Origin: Halorubrum laminariae
Lineage (GTDB): Archaea > Halobacteriota > Halobacteria > Halobacteriales > Haloferacaceae
Direction: 5' to 3'
DNA: 64,000 nt
NCBI RefSeq assembly: GCF_024494655.1
Contig: NZ_JANHDL010000003.1
Span: forward strand, 372,001-436,000
The notes below the pieces were generated by a model that worked only from the letters and a program-made list of their open reading frames with translations, did no database searches and was not told the DNA's origin. The position numbers and the translations under genes are program-made. Of this stretch, positions 17,114 through 25,467 are shown piece by piece. The number at the start of each line of letters is the position of its first letter. Within the stretch, counting starts at the first letter, position 1.

Positions 17114-17533
17114 ATGATCGAGCGCGTGCTGGTGCCGATGGACGATTCCGAACTGTCCGAACGGGCGCTGCGGTACGCGCTCGACGTTCACGAGGGCGCA
17201 GAGATAACCGTGTTGCACGTCGTGGGTGAGCCCTCGCGGATGATGGGGGCGGCGACGGGGATCGCGCTCTCCGAGAACAGCGAGGAGACGATACGCGAGC
17301 TCGCGGCGGACGTGCTCGACCGCGCCGCCGAGATCGCGGACGAGTACGACGTGACCGTCGAGGGAGAGATCGAGGTCGGCCCGCCGGCGCGACGGATCCT
17401 CGATCGGGCCGAGGCGTTCGATGCGATAGTGATGGGAACCCACGGCGGGTCGCTCGCCGACAGGCTGCTCGTCGGCAACGTGGCTCAGACGGTGTTCCGT
17501 CGATCGTCGATTCCGGTGACCGTCGTGCGCTGA
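17114..17533 (+). CDS. Universal stress protein, UspA family
   Basis: A 139-residue UspA domain protein. N-terminal VLVPMDDSELSERALRYAL and the C-terminal phosphate-binding stretch VMGTHGGSLADRLLVGNVAQTV are typical. The ATP-binding signature G-x2-G-x9-G-(S/T) reads G-x2-G-x9-G-N here, so the last position is Asn, which could weaken or change nucleotide binding. Usually a homodimeric cytosolic stress or energy-sensing protein. A TATA-like GTTTATTTAACC lies about 28 bases upstream of the ATG, consistent with a leaderless transcript. Confidence 0.92.
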   Translation: MIERVLVPMDDSELSERALRYALDVHEGAEITVLHVVGEPSRMMGAATGIALSENSEETIRELAADVLDRAAEIADEYDVTVEGEIEVGPPARRILDRAEAFDAIVMGTHGGSLADRLLVGNVAQTVFRRSSIPVTVVR

Positions 17534-17560
17534 GATCAAACGAAACGGGCAGCGAGACGC

Positions 17561-17764
17561 TCACTCGAGGTATGCGTGGCCGGCGACCGCGACGAGCAGC
17601 GCGGCGACGACGATCCACGAGAGGGGCTCGGCCACGAGCAGCCTGATCGGGCGGGCGACCGACTCGTCGAATCCGAACAGCGCGCCGGCCGCTAGCGCGG
17701 CCGTCAGCACGAGCGCGGCGACGACGCCGGCGACGCCGACGAGCGCGGAGTCGGTCGAGTCCAT
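17561..17764 (-). CDS. Two-helix small membrane protein
   Basis: A 67-residue hypothetical protein. Two hydrophobic helices (about 8-31 and 45-64) are joined by an acidic and basic loop (FDESVARPIRLLVAEP). Its composition is very high in Ala, Val and Leu. It is convergent with uspA, with only 27 bases between the stop codons. No family is recognised. The codon-position G+C pattern and the short gap suggest a real gene, but homologues would be needed to confirm it. Confidence 0.6.
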   Translation of the reverse strand: MDSTDSALVGVAGVVAALVLTAALAAGALFGFDESVARPIRLLVAEPLSWIVVAALLVAVAGHAYLE

Positions 17765-17893
17765 ACGGCCGAATGCGTGCGGAGAGCAAATAAATGGATC
17801 TGCGTGTCTCGTCGTGGCTGCCGAGCGGCCGAGCGGCCCGGCGGCCGCGGCAGAACGGGCACGCTTTTCACGCGACCGCCGCCAGATATCCGT

Positions 17894-18811
17894 ATGGAAA
17901 CGATCGAACGCGGGTCAGCGGGCGCGTCCCGCGTCGCGATCGTCGGCGGGATCCACGGAGACGAGCCCGCGGGCGAAGAGATTGTGCGACGACTCGCCGC
18001 GACGCTCGACGCGACGGGACCGGGGACCGGCACCGTCAGGCTCGTTATCGCCAACGAACCGGCGCTGGCGGCGGCGACGCGCTACACGGACACGGACCTG
18101 AACCGCGCGTTCCCGGGCGACGCCGAAAGCGACGAATACGAGCGCGCGCTCGCGCCCCGACTCGCCGCGGCCGTCGACGGGATGGACGCTGTGCTCGCGC
18201 TCCACACGTCACACAGCGCGCCGCCGCCGTTCGCTATCTACAGCGAGTTGACCCCGTCCGTGCGCCGCAGCGTGACCGGCATGCCGATCGATTACGTTCT
18301 CGACTCGGGGAATCTCCGGTCGACCACGCTCGACTCCGTCGTCCCGCACGCCGTCTCGATAGAGGTCGGGCGACAGGGGAGCGACGCCGCAGTCGAGTTC
18401 GGCTACGAGGCGTGTCTCGCATTCCTGCGGGCACACGGCGCGCTCAACGACGAGCCGCCGACGTTCACGGAGACGACGGTCGTCACGGGTGACGAGGAGG
18501 TTCCCAAAGGCGGCGGCGAGCCGCACGTCTACTTCGAGAACTTCGAGTCGATCCCCACCGATGCCGTGTTCGCGGAAGACGACGTGTACACGCACCGAGT
18601 CGATGAGGAGGGTGTCGTCCCAATCCTCGCGAGCGAGCACGGCTACGAGGAGATATTCGGGATCTACGGTCGCGTTCAAGGAACGCTGAAGCCGCCGGAA
18701 CCAGCAGACGTTCGCGGATCGAGCGGGAGCGAAGAAGCCGGCTCGAAGAAGCGTAACACGGTGTCGAACGGTTCGCGGAACGGCGAGCCAGCGAGAGACG
18801 ACTCTCACTAA
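17894..18811 (+). CDS. Succinylglutamate desuccinylase/aspartoacylase family protein
   Basis: A 305-residue zinc-dependent M14-like amidohydrolase. GGIHGDEPAGEE gives the first zinc ligands (H-x2-E), DLNRAFPGD the conserved Asn-Arg substrate contact, and LALHTSHSAPP the second zinc His. A beta-rich C-terminal domain follows, and the last about 45 residues are a disordered Ser/Lys/Arg tail. The family removes an acyl group from N-acyl amino acids, but the specific substrate is not evident. The ATG at 17894 is chosen over an upstream Arg-rich extension; the family begins right before the GGIHGDE segment. Confidence 0.87.
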   Translation: METIERGSAGASRVAIVGGIHGDEPAGEEIVRRLAATLDATGPGTGTVRLVIANEPALAAATRYTDTDLNRAFPGDAESDEYERALAPRLAAAVDGMDAVLALHTSHSAPPPFAIYSELTPSVRRSVTGMPIDYVLDSGNLRSTTLDSVVPHAVSIEVGRQGSDAAVEFGYEACLAFLRAHGALNDEPPTFTETTVVTGDEEVPKGGGEPHVYFENFESIPTDAVFAEDDVYTHRVDEEGVVPILASEHGYEEIFGIYGRVQGTLKPPEPADVRGSSGSEEAGSKKRNTVSNGSRNGEPARDDSH

Positions 18812-18848
18812 GCGGAGACCGTTCGGTCTGATCAACGTTGGCCCGGAC

Positions 18849-19226
18849 TCACTTCGCGGTCGGCGTCACGTCGCCGACGGCTTCCATCACCTGCATCGCG
18901 GCGCTCGCGGCGAGACCTCGCGCAACCTCATCGGTGTCGGCGTCGGCGATCCCGGCGTCCAGATCGTCGGGATCGGGAGTGAAGCCGGCCGAGACCGGAT
19001 GCCCGGCTGGCGGGTTAACGGCGACGGTCGCCTGCGGCCCGTTCGTCCCGACTGATAGCTCGGAGCCGACGGCGTAGCTGTTGGGGAGATACGACTCGGT
19101 TCGCGAGACGATTCCGGCCACCGCGAGCCGGAGTCGCCGTTCTTGATCGGGGGTGAGGTCGACGGCCGCGGGCTCTCCCGCGTTCGTCACGCCCGGTGCC
19201 CCGGCATACGGGTTGTTGCCGTTCAT
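18849..19226 (-). CDS. DUF5811-like haloarchaeal conserved protein
   Basis: A 125-residue acidic protein without membrane segments. It starts NGNNPYAGAPGV and contains TPDQERRLRLAVAGIVSRTESYLPNSYAVGSEL and QATVAVNPPAGHPVSAGF. This pattern is known to me only as a haloarchaeal family of unknown function (DUF5811). The ATG at 19226 is preferred over an 11-residue upstream extension. It is 49 bases downstream of the MetE-like gene's start region on the opposite side, same strand, so cotranscription is unlikely to be tight. Confidence 0.7.
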   Translation of the reverse strand: MNGNNPYAGAPGVTNAGEPAAVDLTPDQERRLRLAVAGIVSRTESYLPNSYAVGSELSVGTNGPQATVAVNPPAGHPVSAGFTPDPDDLDAGIADADTDEVARGLAASAAMQVMEAVGDVTPTAK

Positions 19227-19275
19227 CGAAGACACGCCGAATACGCGGAGCCCACTCAAAAAGGCGTCGGCGAAG

Positions 19276-20433
19276 TCAGCCGTAGATGCGCTCGGTCGCG
19301 ATCGCGGCCCCCTCGTCGAGTGCGTCGAGTTTCGCCCACGCGATCTCGGGGTCGACCATGCCGATCCCGGCCTGCGTGCCGAAGCCGCAGTCGGGCGCGG
19401 CGACGAGCGAGGTCCCGTCTGGGACCGCGTCAGCGACGCGCTCCAACCGGTCCGCGATTGTCTCGGGGTGGTCGATGATGTTCGTCTTCACGTCGACGAC
19501 GCCCGGAATCAGCGTCCACTCGTCCGGAACCGGATGCTCGGCGAACGCGCGGTACTCGTGCTGGTGACGGGAGTTGGCCTGCTCGACGCTGAGACCGGAG
19601 ATGTCGGCCTCGTAGATCTCCGGGAGCATGTCCGAGAGATCCGTGTCGAGGTGGTGGGGTCCCTCGTAGCTCCCCCAGCAGGTGTGCAGGCGGACCTGCT
19701 CTTCGGGAATCCCGGAAAGCGCCTCGTTGAGCGCCTGCACGTGGAGCCGCGTAGCTCCCTTCACTTCTGCGAGAGGCTCGTCGACGTACGCCGCCGTGTG
19801 ACCGACGGTCAGCAGTTCTGGCGCGTCGATCTGCAGGGTGAATCCCGCGTCGGCGACGATCTGATACTCCTCCGCCATGGCGTCGGCGACGGCGAAGAGG
19901 TACTCCTCGTAGTCGCCGTAGTGGTCGTCGACGTGCGTGGCGGTGACGACGCTCGGCGACGCCGCGGTGACGAACGTGTCCGCGAAGTCGGCGTCGACGG
20001 CGTCGAGCGCGTCGCGGAACTCGGCCAACTCGGCTTCGGCCTCGTCCCGGCCGGTGTACTCGACGGGGCCAGTCACGACGGGGTGTTCTGCGAGGTCGAT
20101 AACGTCGGTCTTGAACGTCTCCTCGGCATAGTCGGGAAACTCTTGGAGGTCTGCCCACAGCTCCTGTTCGCGTTTCCCCTCGATACCGCTGAGCCGGTCC
20201 GCGACGTACCAGTTGAACGAGACGCGGGACTGTTCGCCGTTGTTGGCGATGTCGACGTCCGCCTCGGCCTGTCGCTCGACCACGTCGCGCGTGGCGGCCG
20301 CGACAGTCGCGTCCCACTCCGACTCATCCACTGGTTCGCCCTCCTGCCGCTGCGTGAGGAGATCGAGCAGTTCGGGCGGGCGCGGGAGGCTGCCGATATG
20401 CGTCGTCTGGATCCGGTCGTCGTTGGCCGTCAT
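19276..20433 (-). CDS. Cobalamin-independent methionine synthase-like (MetE C-terminal domain) protein
   Basis: A 385-residue single-domain protein of the MetE catalytic-domain superfamily (UROD/MetE-like barrel). It begins IQTTHIGSLPRPPELL, the family's substrate-binding entry. The zinc site is suggested by VRLHTCWGSYEGPHH (His-x-Cys) and the late APDCGFG (Cys). Single-domain archaeal versions transfer a methyl group to homocysteine, using a donor other than polyglutamyl-folate in some cases. Other members are uncharacterised YxjG-type proteins, so the methionine synthase role is probable, not certain. Confidence 0.82.
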   Translation of the reverse strand: MTANDDRIQTTHIGSLPRPPELLDLLTQRQEGEPVDESEWDATVAAATRDVVERQAEADVDIANNGEQSRVSFNWYVADRLSGIEGKREQELWADLQEFPDYAEETFKTDVIDLAEHPVVTGPVEYTGRDEAEAELAEFRDALDAVDADFADTFVTAASPSVVTATHVDDHYGDYEEYLFAVADAMAEEYQIVADAGFTLQIDAPELLTVGHTAAYVDEPLAEVKGATRLHVQALNEALSGIPEEQVRLHTCWGSYEGPHHLDTDLSDMLPEIYEADISGLSVEQANSRHQHEYRAFAEHPVPDEWTLIPGVVDVKTNIIDHPETIADRLERVADAVPDGTSLVAAPDCGFGTQAGIGMVDPEIAWAKLDALDEGAAIATERIYG

Positions 20434-20556
20434 CGGTGTCGGTGTCTCGCCGCTCGTCGTGCGTAAAGGTCGCGAAACTCGCAGTTCGACTCGCTCGTCC
20501 GATTCGATCCGCGCGTTTTTGCTTTGCTCCCGTCCGATCTCTCCGGAACCGCCGGC

Positions 20557-21117
20557 CTACACATCGGCCGCCGAGAGGATCGCCTCTGACTCGCCGTACG
20601 CGGCGATCACGACCGCCGTCGTGTACCGGCCCGGCTCGGCAGCCGCGCTCTCGACGCAGAACGCTCGGTCTGGGAGGTCCCACTCGCGGAGATCGCTGCC
20701 TGCCGCGAGTCCCGCCTCGATGCGCTCGCGCACGTCGTCGGGGTCCTCGCCTGTCACCTCGTAGAAGAGGCCGGGGCCGGGGCCGGTCGCCCACCCGAGA
20801 CCGGCCGCCACGTCGGGTCGGCGTCGGGGCGCGCGCTTCGATTCTGCGTCCTCCGCGCCGGCGCGGCCGCCCTCTCGAAAGTCGACCTCGTCTCGGGGGC
20901 CGACCGTCCGCCGCGCCTCGACCACCGTGAGGCGGTTGCCGGCGGGGCCGAGATTGGGGGCCTCGTCGATCGCGGTGACGGTTGCCTCGGCGGGAACGAC
21001 GGAAGAGACGGCGACGAGGTTGTAGTTGTGGAGGTTCGCGTCGGCGAGCGCGGCGTCGTAGGAGGCCATCGCCGTGTCGGCGACGCCGACGCCGCCGGCG
21101 ACGTGGATGGTGTTCAT
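20557..21117 (-). CDS. pdaD: Pyruvoyl-dependent arginine decarboxylase
   Basis: A 186-residue proenzyme that converts arginine to agmatine. The self-cleavage site is the Ser38-Ser39 pair in NLVAVSSVVPAEA, where backbone cleavage creates the pyruvoyl group on the new beta-chain N terminus. GLGWATGPGPGLFYEVTG and the C-terminal YTTAVVIAAYGESE match the family core. A low-complexity basic insertion (residues about 78-105) interrupts the fold. In archaea agmatine feeds polyamines and the agmatidine modification of tRNA-Ile. Arginase, the competing enzyme, is at 7875-8780. Confidence 0.9.
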   Translation of the reverse strand: MNTIHVAGGVGVADTAMASYDAALADANLHNYNLVAVSSVVPAEATVTAIDEAPNLGPAGNRLTVVEARRTVGPRDEVDFREGGRAGAEDAESKRAPRRRPDVAAGLGWATGPGPGLFYEVTGEDPDDVRERIEAGLAAGSDLREWDLPDRAFCVESAAAEPGRYTTAVVIAAYGESEAILSAADV

Positions 21118-21180
21118 GACCCGTGATCCGCCGTCGGACCGCTAAGGGGTTACGAACCGGGCTCTGCAGACGGTGACCGA

Positions 21181-22404
21181 TCAGTACTGGTAGTTGATTA
21201 CCTGTTCTTCCGTCTGGTCGGCGTCTTGTAACTTCTCGCGGGCCGCCTCAAAGTCCGCTTGTGTCACCTCGGTGCGACCATCGCGGATGGCGAACATCCC
21301 GGCTTCTGTCGCCAGCGAGGCGATGTCGGCACCGCTGTACCCCTCCAGATCGGCCGCGACCTCGGTCACGTCCGTCCCGTCCGCGACGTTCACGTCTTGC
21401 GTATGGATCTCGAGGATGCGCGCGCGACCCTCGACATCCGGCTCCGGCACCTCGATGAGCCGGTCGAAGCGCCCGGGACGCAGGATGGCCTCGTCGAGCA
21501 TGTCGAAGCGATTGGTCGCGGCCATGATGCGTATTTCGCCGCGCTCGTCGAAGCCGTCCATCTCACTAAGTAGTTGCATCATCGTCCGCTGAACCTCGGC
21601 GTCGCCGGAGGTCTTTGAGTCCGTCCGCTTGGCGGCGACTGCGTCAATCTCGTCGATGAAGATGACGGCCGGTTCGCGCTCGGCGGCGAGTTCGAAGAGA
21701 TCGCGGACGAGTCGCGACCCCTCGCCGATGAACTTCCGAACCAGTTCGGAGCCGGCCATCTTGATGAACGTCGCGTCGGACTCGTTGGCGACCGCCTTCG
21801 CCAGCATCGTCTTCCCGGTACCCGGTGGGCCGTGCAGCAGCACGCCGCTCGGTGGTTCGACGCCGACGGCCTCGAACTGTTCGGGGTTCTCAAGTGGGTC
21901 TTCGACGGCCTCGCGCACCTCGCGGATCTGGTCGTCGATACCGCCGATATCCGCGTACTCCACGTCGGGCGATTCGGTGACTTCCATCGCCTGTGCGCGC
22001 GAGTCGGTCTCGTCGTCGAGCACCTGCTGGACCGCGAACGAATCGTTGATCGCGACGCGGTCGCCGGGACGGAGGTCCTCATCGAGCCGCGTGGCCGCCT
22101 GTGTCAACACCTCTTGGTTGTTGCCGTGCTGTTTGATCACGACGCCGTCGTCGGTGATCTCTTCGACGGAGGCGATGTACAGCGAAGAGGTCTTCAGCAC
22201 CTCGTTTTCGCGCTTCAGATCGTCGACGTCGGTCTTCAGCTCGCCGCGGCGGTTCTGTGCGTCGTCAAGCCGGTCTTCCAGTTCGTCGTTCACCTGCAGG
22301 ATCCGCTGGTAGTGCTGACGGATCGCCTCCAGCCGTTCCATCTCGCTCATCTCCGGATCGAGCTCCAAGCGAGGACGGTCGGGCAATGAGGGACTGTGAG
22401 ACAT
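21181..22404 (-). CDS. pan: Proteasome-activating nucleotidase (PAN)
   Basis: A 407-residue AAA+ ATPase that unfolds proteins for the 20S proteasome. N-terminal coiled coil (about 20-72), OB-fold domain (about 73-135), Walker A GPPGTGKT (192-199), Walker B VIFIDEIDAVA, and second region of homology ATNRFDMLDEAILRPGRFDR. The C terminus ends Tyr-Gln-Tyr. The strict HbYX gate-opening motif needs Tyr at the penultimate position, which here is Gln. The start is the ATG at 22404, with GAGGTG six bases upstream as a Shine-Dalgarno sequence; a GTG three codons earlier lies inside that sequence. Confidence 0.94.
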   Translation of the reverse strand: MSHSPSLPDRPRLELDPEMSEMERLEAIRQHYQRILQVNDELEDRLDDAQNRRGELKTDVDDLKRENEVLKTSSLYIASVEEITDDGVVIKQHGNNQEVLTQAATRLDEDLRPGDRVAINDSFAVQQVLDDETDSRAQAMEVTESPDVEYADIGGIDDQIREVREAVEDPLENPEQFEAVGVEPPSGVLLHGPPGTGKTMLAKAVANESDATFIKMAGSELVRKFIGEGSRLVRDLFELAAEREPAVIFIDEIDAVAAKRTDSKTSGDAEVQRTMMQLLSEMDGFDERGEIRIMAATNRFDMLDEAILRPGRFDRLIEVPEPDVEGRARILEIHTQDVNVADGTDVTEVAADLEGYSGADIASLATEAGMFAIRDGRTEVTQADFEAAREKLQDADQTEEQVINYQY

Positions 22405-22567
22405 TCGTTGCACCTCGCTACGGCTCGCGCGTAAATGTGCCTTTGGGTCACGACAGTCTGCCCGTCAGCTGCACGACCCATCTCGCCCGTGGGACGCCAC
22501 GCACAGCCGCGTCTCGGATTCATTCGTTCAGATCTGTGAATACCGATTTTGATAATGCAAGCTCAAG

Positions 22568-22576
22568 ACTTTAATT
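22568..22576 (+). promoter_or_regulatory. TATA box upstream of the mini-ORF and response regulator
   Basis: ACTTTAATT lies in an A+T-rich stretch and is centred about 28 bases before the ATG of the 41-codon ORF at 22600. The response regulator start is 122 bases beyond that ATG, so the mRNA either begins with the small ORF or has a long leader. Confidence 0.55.
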
Positions 22577-22599
22577 CAGGACGCGTCTTTTCGCTGTAT

Positions 22600-22725
22600 A
22601 TGACAGTATGCTCGCCTTCCGAACGCGTTTCAGCTAGCCTCGTCGAGCGTAGCCTCGTGGCGAGCGATTCTGCGGCGAGCAGTTCTGCCGCGCTCGATCC
22701 TCGAACCGAGGTCGACTGTTCATGA
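22600..22725 (+). CDS. Possible 41-residue leader ORF coupled to the response regulator
   Basis: An ATG at 22600 opens a 41-codon frame whose TGA (22723-22725) overlaps the ATG of the response regulator (22722) in an ATGA arrangement, typical of translational coupling. The start lies the expected distance after a TATA box (22568-22576), as in a leaderless haloarchaeal mRNA. The peptide is Ser/Ala-rich with two Cys (residues 4 and 40) and an acidic end; no family is recognised. It may be a real small protein, an upstream regulatory ORF, or chance. Confidence 0.4.
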   Translation: MTVCSPSERVSASLVERSLVASDSAASSSAALDPRTEVDCS

Positions 22726-23282
22726 GTGGCGAGCAAACGCGCCACACGGTACTCGCGGTCGACGACGAGCCCGACCTCGCGGAGCTGTACCGGGTGTATC
22801 TCGACGGAGCCTACGACGTTCGGATCGCCACCGGCGGCGAAGAAGCACTTTCGAAGATGGACGACTCTGTCGAGGTCGTGCTACTGGACCGACGGATGCC
22901 CGACATGTCGGGGCACGAGATCCTCGAACAGATACACGCAGCGGGCTACGACGCCCGAATCGCGATGTTGACTGCGGTCGAACCGGACGTGGACATCGTC
23001 GACATGCCGTTCGACGACTACAAGACGAAGCCGGTGACCAAAGAAGACATCCTCACGCTGGTCGAGGTGTTGTTGCATCGGGCGAACTTCGACGAGCGCA
23101 GTCAGGAGTTCTTCGCGCTGGCGTCGAAGAAGGCGGCCTTGGAGGCGTCCGGCGCGACCGATTCGGAAGAGTACGAGGACCTCATCGAGAAGATGGAGGC
23201 GGTCCGAATCGAGGTCGACGACACGCTCGACCGGCTCTCGGCGCGCGACGCGTTCGTCGAGGTACCCGGCAGCGTTCCATAG
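22722..23282 (+). CDS. Response regulator with HalX domain
   Basis: A 186-residue two-domain signalling protein. The receiver domain (residues 8-120) has D14/D15, phospho-acceptor D56 (LLDRRMPD), the conserved Thr in AMLTAVEP and Lys in YKTKPVTK. The C-terminal HalX domain (about 125-180) is a helical region of unknown function restricted to haloarchaea (YEDLIEKMEAVRIEVDDTLDRL). No cognate kinase is adjacent. GAGGT sits nine bases before the ATG, so it can be translated from a leadered mRNA. The frame upstream has stop codons, which fixes this start. Confidence 0.92.
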   Translation: MSGEQTRHTVLAVDDEPDLAELYRVYLDGAYDVRIATGGEEALSKMDDSVEVVLLDRRMPDMSGHEILEQIHAAGYDARIAMLTAVEPDVDIVDMPFDDYKTKPVTKEDILTLVEVLLHRANFDERSQEFFALASKKAALEASGATDSEEYEDLIEKMEAVRIEVDDTLDRLSARDAFVEVPGSVP

Positions 23283-23355
23283 CGGTCTCGCTTCGCTCGA
23301 CCGGCAAAAATCTGCACCAAAAACCCCGCCGATCGAGGACGACGAACACCTCCCC

Positions 23356-24435
23356 TCAGAACCCGTCCTCGAACACGAACGTGCCATCGCGCTGCACGAC
23401 CTCGCCGTCGACTTCGATCACGGAGTCGTCGCTCATGTCGACGATCATGTCGACGTGTTCGGCGGACTCGTTGACCACGTTCTCTCCGCCGACCGTCTCC
23501 GGGTACGCGGATCCGACCGCCATGTGGACCGTGTCTCCCATCTTCTCGTCGAACAGCATGTTGTAGGTGAACTGGTCGATCTGGCGGTTCATCCCGATCC
23601 CGAGCTCGCCGAGTCGCCGCGAGCCCTCGTCGGTGTCGAGGATACCCGTCAGGAGGTCCTCGTTGCGCTCGGCGGAGTGGGAAACGACCTCGCCGTCCTC
23701 GAACCGGAGTCTGACGCCCTCGATCTCACGACCGTAGCGATACAGGGGCAGGTCGAAGTACACCTCACCGTCGACGCCGTCGCGCACCGGTGCGGTGAAC
23801 ACCTCGCCGCCGGGGAGGTTCTTCTCGCCGTCGTCGTTGAGCGTGCGGTTGCCGGCGAGATCGAGCGTAAGATCCGTCTCGTCGCCCGAGCGGATCCGAA
23901 CCTCGTCGGCGTCGTCGAGGATATCGACCATCTGCGCCTGATGCTCGCGTTGGGCGTCCCAGTCGAGCGAGACGGCGTCCCACACGAAGTTCTCGTACGC
24001 CTCGGTGCTCATGCCAGCCAACTGCGCGTGGCTCGCGGTCGGATACTGCGTGAGACACCAAGTCTTCGAGAGACGCGTCCGCTTGACCTCCTCTAGGGCA
24101 CGGTTGTACGCCGCGTTCGTCTCGGGGTCCACGTCGGCGTCCTCCGTCGCGTTCGACCCGCCGCGGGCGATGACGAACACGTCGGCCTCCTCGTAGAGCG
24201 CCCGGCGGTGGCTCGGCTCGGTGAACTCGTCGGACGCGCGCTTGAACGCCCGCTGCGCGCGCTTCGAGTAGTTGAGATACACGGGGTTGGCACCGCGGTC
24301 TCCACAGATCTCGTGGAGGGCGACCGCCAAGTCTTCCGCCTCTCTCGGCAGTTGAATGACGACGTCGTCGCCCGCCTCGATGCCCGTGGAGTGGTCAGCG
24401 ATCGTCTCGGCGTGTTCGCGGATGCGTCCGTCCAT
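23356..24435 (-). CDS. Aminopeptidase, peptidase family M29-like
   Basis: A 359-residue cytosolic metalloaminopeptidase of the M29/AmpS family. An N-terminal alpha/beta domain (GIEAGDDVVIQLPREAEDLA) is followed by the metal-binding C-terminal half: LPGGEVFTAPV (Glu ligand), ELGIGMN, DEKMGDTVHMAVGSAYPETVGG (Glu and His ligands) and HVDMIVDM (His and Asp ligands). All of these positions match M29 enzymes, unlike the divergent copy at 14353-15357. The family cleaves N-terminal residues with broad specificity. Single gene with normal local base composition; ATG at 24435. Confidence 0.9.
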   Translation of the reverse strand: MDGRIREHAETIADHSTGIEAGDDVVIQLPREAEDLAVALHEICGDRGANPVYLNYSKRAQRAFKRASDEFTEPSHRRALYEEADVFVIARGGSNATEDADVDPETNAAYNRALEEVKRTRLSKTWCLTQYPTASHAQLAGMSTEAYENFVWDAVSLDWDAQREHQAQMVDILDDADEVRIRSGDETDLTLDLAGNRTLNDDGEKNLPGGEVFTAPVRDGVDGEVYFDLPLYRYGREIEGVRLRFEDGEVVSHSAERNEDLLTGILDTDEGSRRLGELGIGMNRQIDQFTYNMLFDEKMGDTVHMAVGSAYPETVGGENVVNESAEHVDMIVDMSDDSVIEVDGEVVQRDGTFVFEDGF

Positions 24436-24508
24436 ACGATCACTCGTCCCCCGGAGGGATTACCGCTTGTGGAAGCGGACGGCGCGAGCGACCAGCGCGG
24501 TATCTGAC

Positions 24509-25222
24509 TCAGGCCGCGAGCACGTCCGCGAGCGCCTCGGTGTCGTCGACGACGATGTCGGGGCGCTGTGGCCACCCGCCGTAGGGGTTCTCGTGACGAT
24601 TCAGGAAGGCCCCGCGCATGCCGACCGCCTTCGCGCCCACGAGGTCGAACGTGTGGGCGGTCGCGAACACCACCTCGTGCGGTGCCACGTCGAACGCCTC
24701 GCACGTGAGGTCGTAGGACGCCCGATGGGGCTTGTACGCACCCGCGTCGGCGACTGACACGACGCCGTCGAGTTCGGTCTCGAAGTTCGGACGGACGGCT
24801 TCCAGCATATCCGGATCGCCGTTCGAGAGCCCGACGAGCGTGTACTCCTCGCTCAGTCGATCCAGCGCGGCGTCGACGTCCGGGTACGGCTGGAGGGTCT
24901 TCCACTGTCGGATGACCGCTCGGACCTCCTCGTCGGGCACGTCGAGGCCGATCTGGTCGAGCCGGTAGCCCAGCGCGCGGCGGCTGATCTCCTTGAACGG
25001 CGTGTGCGGTCCCGGAATAAGCGAGTCGATCATCGAATCTCGGAAGTGCATGGCGAGGTACCGGCGGAGCAGGATCTCTGGGTCATAGTCGCTCCCGTGG
25101 TCGTCGAGCAGCGCATCGAGCGCGGGCACGAGCGTCGCTTCGCGATCGAGAAGCGTGTCCCAGAGGTCGAACGCGATCACGTCGGCCTCCTCGCGGATCG
25201 TCTCCGCAGCGATTGTGGACAT
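24509..25222 (-). CDS. HAD superfamily hydrolase, haloacid dehalogenase type II-like
   Basis: A 237-residue HAD protein. Motif I is AFDLWDTLLD, with the nucleophile Asp at about residue 19; motif II is LVGLSNGD (Ser/Asn); the Lys of motif III is in AYKPHRASYDLT; the acidic motif IV is weak, near FATAHTFDLVGAK, where dehalogenases have AHxxDxxGA. This His-Asp arrangement is that of (S)-2-haloacid dehalogenases rather than of phosphatases. The natural substrate may be another small acid. The ATG at 25222 follows an A+T-rich promoter region (TTTAATC near 25251-25260). The longer open frame upstream is not protein-like. Confidence 0.85.
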   Translation of the reverse strand: MSTIAAETIREEADVIAFDLWDTLLDREATLVPALDALLDDHGSDYDPEILLRRYLAMHFRDSMIDSLIPGPHTPFKEISRRALGYRLDQIGLDVPDEEVRAVIRQWKTLQPYPDVDAALDRLSEEYTLVGLSNGDPDMLEAVRPNFETELDGVVSVADAGAYKPHRASYDLTCEAFDVAPHEVVFATAHTFDLVGAKAVGMRGAFLNRHENPYGGWPQRPDIVVDDTEALADVLAA

Positions 25223-25467
25223 GTAGCAATCAAAGTGGCGTCTCGATGGCGCTTTAATCTGACGTATGCGGAATAAAATCTGAATATTTTGTAATATCGG
25301 ACGGGAACGGACGGAGAGAATATTCATTCGCCACTGTCGAACGATAATCTGTGTCAACTCGATCCCCATCTCTACTGAGACCGGCCACGACGACATCGTT
25401 ACCGCAGGGAACACTGCCAGTCGATGCCCTCGGCCGTGTGTTCGCTATCGGTGAACGCGAAGGATCG

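Noticed and set aside
19153-20466. A 437-codon plus-strand frame opposite the MetE-like gene
   Set aside because: It is the mirror frame of a recognisable enzyme, lacks a start signal and has no family features.
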